A stretch of 64,000 nt of DNA from Salinivirgaceae bacterium (GTDB taxonomy: Bacteria; Bacteroidota; Bacteroidia; Bacteroidales; Salinivirgaceae), in contig JAQICA010000303.1 in the NCBI GenBank assembly GCA_027858775.1, positions 1 through 64,000 on the forward strand. The letters are read 5' to 3'. Of this stretch, positions 8,094-16,469 are shown piece by piece; position 1 is the stretch's first letter; every line of letters starts with the position of its first letter. The notes under the pieces were generated by a model. That model did not search any database and was not told where the DNA came from. It saw nothing but the letters and a program-made list of their open reading frames with translations. The position numbers and the translations under genes were made by a program.

Positions 8094-10129
8094 TGGAAGT
8101 ATTTAAGCAGAAGTTTATTGAAGAGGCAACAGAACAGATTAACGATCTGGAACAGGCATTGCTTCAGCTCGATCAGAATAAAGAGGATCTCGAAACCATC
8201 GAATCGATATTTCGAGTTATGCACTCCCTGAAAGGAGGTAGTGCGATGTTTGGCTTCGAAAAAATTGATCGGTTTACCCACATTCTCGAGAATATTTATG
8301 AAAGTATTCGCTCCGGAGAGGCTAAGGTTACTTCTGATATACTCGATCTTACTTTTCAGGCCGTAGATCACCTCCGGAAATTATTGGATGAGACACCTGA
8401 AAGTGAAAAGTTGCTCGAAAAGGAAAATAACAAATTTATTGAGCGAATACAAAAGGCTCTGGACGATAAAGCAGTTCCTGAGCACACCTCTTTGCAGGAT
8501 GAAAAAACGGAAGGGAAAGTGAAAACCTACTTTGTGCGATTTGTTCCCGATGAAGATATTATGCACAACGGTACCAATCCGCTTTACTTACTAGAAGATC
8601 TGGCCAATCTTGGAAATATCCTCATTGTACCAAATGTCGACAATATTCCCTCGTTTGAAAAGATCAATCCCGAAAAAACATATACTTCCTGGAATATTTT
8701 CCTAAGCACAAACGCCGGAATTAACGCCATAGTCGATGTCTTTATTTTTGTTGACGATGAGGCGAGAATTGAAACACATAAAATCTCTGATTACAACCTG
8801 CTTGAACTCGAAGCAGTAAGAAACATTTTAAAAGAAACACTTCACAAAAAACCAGAAATCAAACCAGCCGATATTCAGGAACTGATTATTGACCTTGAAA
8901 GCGTGTATCACGATAAGGAAGTTGAAGATATACAGCCCGATACGCGCAAAAAAGTTGAACATAGTATTTCCAGTATTCGTGTGGGAGCAGACAAACTTGA
9001 TAATTTAATTAATTGGGTTAGCGAACTTGTAACTATCCAAGCGCAACTGTCGCTCTATTCGCGTGAAAATAATAATCCCGGATTGGCGCCCATTGTAGAA
9101 GAAATTGAAAAAATTTCTCGCCGCCTCCGCGATGACGTTTTTAGTATCCGATTGATTCCAATTGCCAATATGGTAACCCGTTTCCAACGTTTAGTGCGGG
9201 AACTATCGAATGAACTCGGGAAAGAAGTTCTTTTCGAAACAAAAGGAACCGAAACCGAACTCGATAAGAACATGATTGAGATGTTAATAGATCCAATTAT
9301 GCACATTATCAGAAATAGCCTCGACCATGGAATAGAAATAAATGCAGCTGGACGAACTGCTGCCGGCAAAAAACCAAAGGGCACCATTACCCTTAATTCA
9401 TATTATTCGGGAACAAACGTTTATATTCAGATTATTGATGATGGACGGGGGCTTGACCCGCAAGCAATAAAGCAAAAAGCGGTAGAGAAAGGACTCATTG
9501 AAGAAGATGCCGAACTAACTGAAAAAGAAGCATACGATTTAATATTTTCATCTGGTTTTAGCACCGCAAAAGAAGTGACAAACGTTTCAGGGCGTGGCGT
9601 TGGTATGGATGTAGTTAAACGAAAAATTGCCGAACTACGTGGAGAAGTAGAAATGACCAGTGAAAAAGGAAAGGGAACAACTGTAACCATAAAACTTCCA
9701 CTTACACTTTCAATTATAGACGGATTGCTCGTGCGAATTGAAAAAACCAAATTTGTAATTCCACTTTCCGCAGTCCATAAAATCTATGAGTTTACTCATA
9801 CCGAAATCGAAGAGGCCATAAACAACCTTTTCCTTGCCGATGAAAAACGCGTACCTTTTATCTATTTACGTAAAGTGTTTAACATCGAAGGAGCACCACC
9901 CGAAATTGAACGAATCGTAAATGTTGAGTATCAAGATACTTTCATGGGTCTCACGGTCGACGAAATTATTGGGGAATATCAAGCTGTACTAAAGCCTTTG
10001 GGGCAAATGTACAAAGGAATCGATATAATTTCCGGAGCCACCATCCTCGGCGATGGTACCGTTGCACTTGTACTAGACCCCAATCGGGTGATTTTTGAAT
10101 TTGCCAATAACGAAAACCTTAAAGTTTAA
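8093..10129 (+). CDS. cheA: chemotaxis histidine kinase CheA
   Basis: Hpt HSLKGGSAMFGF, dimerisation, HATPase (DPIMHIIRNSLDHGIE, DDGRGLD, GRGVGMDVV) and a C-terminal CheW-like domain. Confidence 0.97.
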   Translation: MEVFKQKFIEEATEQINDLEQALLQLDQNKEDLETIESIFRVMHSLKGGSAMFGFEKIDRFTHILENIYESIRSGEAKVTSDILDLTFQAVDHLRKLLDETPESEKLLEKENNKFIERIQKALDDKAVPEHTSLQDEKTEGKVKTYFVRFVPDEDIMHNGTNPLYLLEDLANLGNILIVPNVDNIPSFEKINPEKTYTSWNIFLSTNAGINAIVDVFIFVDDEARIETHKISDYNLLELEAVRNILKETLHKKPEIKPADIQELIIDLESVYHDKEVEDIQPDTRKKVEHSISSIRVGADKLDNLINWVSELVTIQAQLSLYSRENNNPGLAPIVEEIEKISRRLRDDVFSIRLIPIANMVTRFQRLVRELSNELGKEVLFETKGTETELDKNMIEMLIDPIMHIIRNSLDHGIEINAAGRTAAGKKPKGTITLNSYYSGTNVYIQIIDDGRGLDPQAIKQKAVEKGLIEEDAELTEKEAYDLIFSSGFSTAKEVTNVSGRGVGMDVVKRKIAELRGEVEMTSEKGKGTTVTIKLPLTLSIIDGLLVRIEKTKFVIPLSAVHKIYEFTHTEIEEAINNLFLADEKRVPFIYLRKVFNIEGAPPEIERIVNVEYQDTFMGLTVDEIIGEYQAVLKPLGQMYKGIDIISGATILGDGTVALVLDPNRVIFEFANNENLKV

Positions 10130-10133
10130 TATT

Positions 10134-10682
10134 ATGACTACAAAACATCAAAAATTAGAAAATATCTCAAACACAATGGAAACGTACCTGTCGTTCAGAC
10201 TTGGACGAGAGGTCTTTGCTGCATCTGTTCACCACGTGGTGAATATTCTAGAGCTAAAACCCATAACTAAAGTGCCTCACGCACCCGAATACATGAGTGG
10301 TGTCATTAATTTGCGAGGTCAGGTATTGCCAGTAATCGATATGCGTGTGAAGTTTGGAATGACGCCAACGGAACCCACAGTTGATACATGCATCATTGTT
10401 CTGAACCTCGAAATTGAGGAAGAGGAAGTTATTTTGGGAATTCTTGTAGATGCAGTTAGTGAAGTACTGGAGCTTGAAGGAGAACAAATTGAACCATCGC
10501 CAAGTATCGGTACAAAATACAAAGCAGAGTTTATTAAAGGAATGTGGAAAAAAGATGAAACATTCATCATGCTGCTGAATATTAACCTCGTTTTTACGCG
10601 CAATGAACTTGTTGTAGTTGAGGAGAAATCATCTCAGGCTGAAGTCGATGAGGTGAAAGAAAATGAAAAAACTGATGAGTAA
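10134..10682 (+). CDS. cheW: chemotaxis adaptor CheW
   Basis: METYLSFRLGREVFAASVHHVVNILELKPITKVPHAPEYMSGVINLRGQVLPVIDMRVKFG. Confidence 0.95.
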   Translation: MTTKHQKLENISNTMETYLSFRLGREVFAASVHHVVNILELKPITKVPHAPEYMSGVINLRGQVLPVIDMRVKFGMTPTEPTVDTCIIVLNLEIEEEEVILGILVDAVSEVLELEGEQIEPSPSIGTKYKAEFIKGMWKKDETFIMLLNINLVFTRNELVVVEEKSSQAEVDEVKENEKTDE

Positions 10683-10834
10683 AGATATACAAGTGATTTG
10701 AGTTATTAACACGCGGAAACCCTCAGAAATGCTCAGGTATACAGTTAAACGTGTGTTGCAATTCTGTTGGTCTGTAATAATATTAATGTTAGATTTAGCC
10801 TTGCTTAATTTAAAGTGAGGCTAAATTTAATATA

Positions 10835-12103
10835 TTGAATATGAGGAGATTATTTTTTATTGGTTGGGTAACGGTGTTGCTCATTTCGGGTTTTTCAGGG
10901 TGGTCGCAAAATACAAGTGAGTGGAAAAGTAAATTATACGGATTTGTAAGAGCCGATGCGTTTTACGATTCACGCAAATCAGCAGAGGCTGTAGATGGAA
11001 TGTTATTGCTCTATCCACTCAACACATTGTATGATTCGGTAGGTAATGATATCAACAATATTGATCAGGTTACAATGACAAGTATTTCGAGTAGAATTGG
11101 CCTGAAAACAGGAGGCGGAAAAATATTTAATTCTTCGGCCATTGTTCAGGCAAGACTCGAAGCTGATTTTACTGCTCGATCGAATAGTAATTCATTGCGG
11201 ATGCGACATGCTTACGTGCAATTAAAATGGGAAAACCATAAACTACTGATGGGGCGTACATGGCACCCAATGTTCACTCCCGACGTATTTCCTTATACCC
11301 TCAGTATCAATGTGGGAGCCCCTTTTAATCCGTTTAATCGTAGCCCGCAACTTCGTTATACGGCCACTATTAAGCGGTTTTCTCTGTTGGCGGCACTGCT
11401 TTATCAAAACGATGCACTCAACTTAGGCCCCGATAGTAATAATGAGATTGTAAAACGACTCGATTTAATGCGAAATAGCATGATTCCAAATATACATTTG
11501 CAGGTCAAATATTCAACAGAACTTACGGCTATAGGTCTGTTTGCCGATTTTAAATCGTTGCGTCCACGCAATTTTACAACCGGAATAGTAGGGTTATTTA
11601 AAACAAATAATACCATCGAAAGCCTGAGTACTGGCATTTATGGCAAAGTAACCACAGGAAAATTTTGCCTTAAAGCAAAAACCATGCTTGGTCAAAATTT
11701 AACAGACCACTTAATGCTGGGCGGATACGCAGTTCATAAACTCGATGCCGCTACAGGAGAAGAAATTTATACAGCTTCGAACCACTCTTTTTCGTGGCTA
11801 AACTTTGAATATGGCAAAACATTTACCGGAGGACTGCTAATAGGATATAGTCATAATTTGGGCTTTTCAAACAATATTGTTCCAATCACGAATATTTATG
11901 CACGTGGGAGCGATATAGAATACCTATATCGCGTAAGCCCATATGTAAAGTGGCAATCAGAGCGCGTTGAATTGTGGGCAGAAACCGAAATAACCACCGC
12001 TGCATATGGCGATATCGATTATAACCATCGTGGTAGAGTGCAAAATAGTTCGGAAGTCACCAATGTTCGGGTTCAATTTTCATGTGTTTATCTTATAATG
12101 TAA
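10835..12103 (+). CDS. outer-membrane beta-barrel porin-like protein embedded in the che cluster
   Basis: Signal peptide (MNMRRLFFIGWVTVLLISGFSGWSQ), repeated amphipathic strands, YGFVRADAFYDSR start and RMRHAYVQLKWENHKLLMGRTWHPMF typical of DcaP/porin-like barrels, aromatic barrel-like end. Confidence 0.65.
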   Translation: MNMRRLFFIGWVTVLLISGFSGWSQNTSEWKSKLYGFVRADAFYDSRKSAEAVDGMLLLYPLNTLYDSVGNDINNIDQVTMTSISSRIGLKTGGGKIFNSSAIVQARLEADFTARSNSNSLRMRHAYVQLKWENHKLLMGRTWHPMFTPDVFPYTLSINVGAPFNPFNRSPQLRYTATIKRFSLLAALLYQNDALNLGPDSNNEIVKRLDLMRNSMIPNIHLQVKYSTELTAIGLFADFKSLRPRNFTTGIVGLFKTNNTIESLSTGIYGKVTTGKFCLKAKTMLGQNLTDHLMLGGYAVHKLDAATGEEIYTASNHSFSWLNFEYGKTFTGGLLIGYSHNLGFSNNIVPITNIYARGSDIEYLYRVSPYVKWQSERVELWAETEITTAAYGDIDYNHRGRVQNSSEVTNVRVQFSCVYLIM

Positions 12104-12107
12104 GAGT

Positions 12108-12953
12108 ATGAACGACCATGCAGGAAATTTTAATAATATACAATTAAACTCTAAAGAGTTTGAAAAATTAAGTACGTATATTTTTGGGAATTATGGAATA
12201 AAAATGCCGTTGGCAAAGAAAATAATGCTGCAAAGTAGGTTGCAGAAACGTCTAAGGCATTTGAATATTACCACATTTGAAAAATATATTCAATTTGTTT
12301 TTAGCGATAAAGGCAAAGAAGAAATAATTCACATGATGGATGTGGTATCGACCAATAAAACCGATTTTTTTCGTGAACCCACCCATTTTGAGTTCATGAG
12401 CGAAGAAATTTTGTCTGAAATCTATAACCGGAAACAAAATAATGTGAAAATATGGAGTGCGGGAAGCTCCAGTGGGGAAGAGGCATACACCATTACCATG
12501 GTAATGGAAGAGTTTATTGAAAAACATGGACACCTCAAATATGAAATTATCGGAGCCGATATTTCTACCGATATGCTTAAAAAGGCCATTAATGGCGTCT
12601 ATAAACTCGAGAAAGTATTTAATATTCCGGAGAGCTATAAGAGAAAATACCTGCTTAAAAGTAAAGATCCATTGAAGAAATTGGTTCGGATAAAATCACA
12701 TTTGCGAACAAAAGTAAAATTCTTTCGTTTGAACCTAATGGACACAGTGTACAATTTCCCAAAAGATTTTGATATGATTTTCTGTCGCAATACCTTAATT
12801 TATTTTGAGCGCGACACGCAGGAAAAGGTTATCAATAAATTGTGCGACCACTTGAAACCCGGTGGGTATTTTATTTTAGGCCATTCAGAGTCTATTACAA
12901 ATATGGATGTGCCTTTACAAAATATTAAGCCAACTATATTCAGAAAAAAATAG
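12108..12953 (+). CDS. cheR: chemotaxis methyltransferase CheR
   Basis: TNKTDFFREPTHFEFM, VKIWSAGSSSGEEAYTITMV, FDMIFCRNTLIYFERDTQEKVI, GGYFILGHSESI. Confidence 0.95.
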   Translation: MNDHAGNFNNIQLNSKEFEKLSTYIFGNYGIKMPLAKKIMLQSRLQKRLRHLNITTFEKYIQFVFSDKGKEEIIHMMDVVSTNKTDFFREPTHFEFMSEEILSEIYNRKQNNVKIWSAGSSSGEEAYTITMVMEEFIEKHGHLKYEIIGADISTDMLKKAINGVYKLEKVFNIPESYKRKYLLKSKDPLKKLVRIKSHLRTKVKFFRLNLMDTVYNFPKDFDMIFCRNTLIYFERDTQEKVINKLCDHLKPGGYFILGHSESITNMDVPLQNIKPTIFRKK

Positions 12954-12957
12954 CCCT

Positions 12958-13344
12958 ATGATGCTGAACCTTTTAATTATTGATGACGATATCTTTTTCA
13001 GAGAGTTGATAAAAGATATTTTACAAGACTATCCGGTAACAGTACACGAAGCTGCTAATGGAGAAGAAGGATTGGTGGTTATGCGACAAGAAACAATTAA
13101 AGTTGTAGTTACAGATATTATTATGCCCGAAAAAGAAGGACTCGAGAGCATTATGGAAATTTTGCAGAAGTATCCGGGCACAAAAATAGTAGCCGTTTCG
13201 GGAGGAGGGGCAGGTAGAGGTAGCGACTATTTAGAAATGGCAACCTCATTGGGTGCACACGCAACGCTGGCTAAACCCTTCGAAAAGGAAGAGTTAATCG
13301 AAGCGTTGAATCAGTTGACAGATAATAAGTTAGTTGTGGGTTGA
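12958..13344 (+). CDS. response regulator receiver
   Basis: MMLNLLIIDDDIFFRELIKDIL...VVVTDIIMPEKEGLE...IVAVSGG...ATLAKPF. Confidence 0.88.
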   Translation: MMLNLLIIDDDIFFRELIKDILQDYPVTVHEAANGEEGLVVMRQETIKVVVTDIIMPEKEGLESIMEILQKYPGTKIVAVSGGGAGRGSDYLEMATSLGAHATLAKPFEKEELIEALNQLTDNKLVVG

Positions 13345-13397
13345 TTTTCCGGTAGCTCCTGTTAAACAGTAAATAATTGATGTTAAAGCGGCATATT

Positions 13398-14309
13398 ATG
13401 GAAAAGAAAATTACAGATGAAGAATTGTTACGTGAATTAAGTATTCGTTTCGAACAAAACAAAACCGCACTTGAAGAACTGCGACATAAGTCTGAACAGC
13501 TGAAAAAGGTAAACGAAAAACTTAAAGAGTCAGAGTCGCTCAAAAGTCACTTCTTGTCAAATGTTACTAACGAAATTGTAAATCCGTTTGCATCCATACT
13601 TGGCTTGAGCCAAAATATTATGTCGCTGAGAGTCGACAATTACGAAAAAATTAAACCGCTTGCACAGCTAATTCATTCAGAAGCATTTAATCTTGATTTT
13701 CAACTGAAAAATATTTTTGCTGCGGCAAAAATTGAAGCCGGACTGGCTCAACCTGAATTATCAGCTGTGAATATCAGTTCGCTCATCGAAAGTGTAATCG
13801 AAAGTTATCGCTATAAAGCACGTCAAAAAGAGCTGAAAATTAAATTTCATTATCAGTCAAACACTCAAAATGGAACAATAACAGGCTTTCCTACGGATTC
13901 TGAAAAAGTGAAACTTATTATTTCCAACTTATTGAATAATAGTATCAAGTACAGCAATGCTGCGGAAAAAATCGATGTTTCAAGCTTTATCGATGATAAA
14001 GGAGCGCTTTCAATTGTGGTAAAAGATTATGGAAAAGGAATCAGCTCCGACGATAAAGAAAAGCTTTTCGACCGATTCGAAAAAGGAGTAGAGTCAATTC
14101 ATTCACTCAATGAAGGGTACGGTTTAGGCTTGTCGGTAACGAAAGCTTACGTTGAATTGCTGGAAGGGGAAGTGAACGTGAAAAGCGAACCCGGAAAAGG
14201 AGCCGAATTTGCCATTGTGTTGCCCCGCCCCGACGAAACTAATTTCCTGGAAGGTTTCTCAGACGATGGAAACCAAATATTTTTCGATGACTCTGATGAA
14301 GAATTTTAA
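13398..14309 (+). CDS. sensor histidine kinase-like protein with degenerate H-box
   Basis: Coiled coil, then FLSNVTNEIVNPFASILGLSQ (His of SHE replaced by Asn), then an intact HATPase (NLLNNSIKYS, DYGKGIS, GYGLGLSVTK). Confidence 0.85.
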   Translation: MEKKITDEELLRELSIRFEQNKTALEELRHKSEQLKKVNEKLKESESLKSHFLSNVTNEIVNPFASILGLSQNIMSLRVDNYEKIKPLAQLIHSEAFNLDFQLKNIFAAAKIEAGLAQPELSAVNISSLIESVIESYRYKARQKELKIKFHYQSNTQNGTITGFPTDSEKVKLIISNLLNNSIKYSNAAEKIDVSSFIDDKGALSIVVKDYGKGISSDDKEKLFDRFEKGVESIHSLNEGYGLGLSVTKAYVELLEGEVNVKSEPGKGAEFAIVLPRPDETNFLEGFSDDGNQIFFDDSDEEF

Positions 14310-14312
14310 TAT

Positions 14313-14795
14313 GTGTTTATGGACAATTTGCCTGCATACTATTTATATCCTGCGAACTTATTTGTGTCTCCCGAAAAATATCTCATCAATACGTTGCTTG
14401 GGTCTTGTGTAGCTATTTGTTTGTTTGATCCCATTTCAAAAATTGGAGGGATGAACCATTACATGTTGCCACTTTGGAATGGAGAGGGGCTGGCATCTCC
14501 AAAATATGGAAATATTGCCATCGAAAAACTCCTTGAGAGCATGCTAAAGCATGGAGCCCGTAAACATAATATTATTGCTAAAATATTTGGTGGAGGAGAA
14601 GTTATTGAAACACACCATCATTATTTTAATATTGGTAAACGAAATATAGACCTGGCACATAGCTTTTTATCCGAATTGAAAATTCCTATAAAAGCAGAAA
14701 GCACTGGAGGGAAACTCGGCCGGAAAATTCAATTTCATACAGAGACAGGAAGCGTTAAAATGAAATACATAAATCGTCAGATTATAGAAGATTAG
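14313..14795 (+). CDS. cheD: chemoreceptor glutamine deamidase CheD
   Basis: LLGSCVAICLFDPISKIGGMNHYMLP...KIFGGGEVI...DLAHSFLSELKIPIKAESTGGKLGRKIQFHTETG. Confidence 0.93.
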   Translation: MFMDNLPAYYLYPANLFVSPEKYLINTLLGSCVAICLFDPISKIGGMNHYMLPLWNGEGLASPKYGNIAIEKLLESMLKHGARKHNIIAKIFGGGEVIETHHHYFNIGKRNIDLAHSFLSELKIPIKAESTGGKLGRKIQFHTETGSVKMKYINRQIIED

Positions 14796-14858
14796 ACATA
14801 GTTTTTTGTATTTTTAGAAACAAGTAATAATCTATATCCCGTAACAAAAGAACAGAAC

Positions 14859-15947
14859 ATGAGTAAAATCAGAGTATTGGTTGTCGACGATTCAGCTATT
14901 GTAAGGCAAACGCTTACTGAAATTCTTAATGCAGACAACGATATAGAAGTTATTGCAGTAGCTTCGGATCCATATTATGCCGCTAAAAAAATACAAAAAG
15001 AAGTTCCCGATGTAATTACACTCGATGTGGAGATGCCACGTATGGATGGCTTAACGTTTCTAAGAAAAATAATGACACAACACCCTTTACCTGTTATTAT
15101 TATTTCATCGCTTACTGCAAAAGGAACAGAAACGGCCATTAAAGCATTGGAATATGGTGCAGTCGATATTATTACCAAACCCAACATGAGCACAAAAGAC
15201 TTCTTTAAAGAGTCGAGTATGAAAATATGCGATGCTGTGAAGGGAGCTGCCCGGGCAAAAGTCAACCGAAAAAGCATTAAAACAATAAAAGAAATACATA
15301 GACCCATACAGGGTGTAACACCAAAACTCTCTGCCGATGCCGTGCTGCAACACAGGTCGGGTCGCAGTATGCTGGAAACTACCGATATTGTAATTGCCGT
15401 AGGAGCCTCAACCGGCGGAACAGAAGCATTGCGCGAGTTTCTGATGGGACTCCCCCCTGACAGCCCCGGAGTTGTTATTGTGCAACATATGCCGGAGCAC
15501 TTTACCCGCTCATTTGCCGAAAGGCTCAATGAATTGTGTCAAATTTCTGTTAAAGAAGCAGCTGAAAATGACACTGTAATTCGCGGTCGGGCTCTGATAG
15601 CTCCCGGAAACCATCACTTGCTGGTAAAACGATCTGGAGCGCGTTATTATGTTGCAATAAACAATGGGCCATTAGTCAATCGTCACCGCCCATCAGTAGA
15701 TGTTTTGTTTCGTTCCACTTCGCAGTATGTCGGTAAAAATGCAATTGGAATATTAATGACAGGAATGGGTGATGATGGTGCGCAGGGATTACTTGAAATG
15801 CGCGAAGCAGGAGCTATAACTGTTGCTCAGGACGAAAAATCATGCGTAGTATTTGGAATGCCTAAGGAAGCCATAGCCCGCGGAGCAGCTCAACATATTC
15901 TGCCACTCAACCAAATGGCAGGGTTTGTGGCCAAACACAGACGCTAA
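14859..15947 (+). CDS. cheB: chemotaxis methylesterase/response regulator CheB
   Basis: Receiver ([28 protein letters not shown]) plus CheB catalytic domain ([51 protein letters not shown]). Confidence 0.97.
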   Translation: MSKIRVLVVDDSAIVRQTLTEILNADNDIEVIAVASDPYYAAKKIQKEVPDVITLDVEMPRMDGLTFLRKIMTQHPLPVIIISSLTAKGTETAIKALEYGAVDIITKPNMSTKDFFKESSMKICDAVKGAARAKVNRKSIKTIKEIHRPIQGVTPKLSADAVLQHRSGRSMLETTDIVIAVGASTGGTEALREFLMGLPPDSPGVVIVQHMPEHFTRSFAERLNELCQISVKEAAENDTVIRGRALIAPGNHHLLVKRSGARYYVAINNGPLVNRHRPSVDVLFRSTSQYVGKNAIGILMTGMGDDGAQGLLEMREAGAITVAQDEKSCVVFGMPKEAIARGAAQHILPLNQMAGFVAKHRR

Positions 15948-16039
15948 TTGTGCTTAAGAAAACCCCAATAACTCTATTGTAAGTGTCACGAAAACTATCT
16001 GCTTTTCTGAGTGCTTGATTCCAAAAGTTCAAGGCTTGG

Positions 16040-16092
16040 CCTTTCTGAAAATCAAGGCGTCCCGATTCTCGGGATAACTGTTTTCAGAAAGG
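16040..16092. repeat. nested inverted repeat in the intergenic region downstream of cheB
   Basis: CCTTTCTGAAAA (16040-16051) and TTTTCAGAAAGG (16081-16092) are a perfect 12-bp inverted pair enclosing TCCCGA-TTC-TCGGGA (16060-16074). Confidence 0.7.
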
Positions 16093-16469
16093 GCGTAACG
16101 CAGAACCTTTAGCTCACGAACACAATTGAAAAATTATTTTAATTGTGAGTAAATTGGGCTTTTCGGGCAAGCACTAATTAAAGATTTAAAACGATTTTAA
16201 ATAATTTCAATTTCATAAAATTGTTGGTTTGTCACTTTTGTTCGGCATCATTATAAAAGTATGATTTTTAAGCAATAAACATGCTGGTTTTTAATAATGA
16301 TGATTGCTTTCCCGAAATCGAGTTCGTCGAATGCAACAATATGTATTTTCACAGAAAGAGGCTGTCGGTGAAAGTTTACAAAATCTTTTTGCCGTAATGC
16401 ACGCTTAGTAATTTAAAAAATAATATATTTGATATTTGATAAACACCATGTTTATGAAAAAAATGTCTC

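Noticed and set aside
14975-15529. 184-aa antisense ORF across cheB
   Set aside because: Serine/isoleucine-rich shadow ORF opposite conserved CheB motifs; no start context.
16380-16431. TATATTTG at 16424-16431 as a promoter of the GAF/PAS gene
   Set aside because: The -7 motif matches but the nearest TTTG is ~32 nt upstream, too far for the usual spacing.
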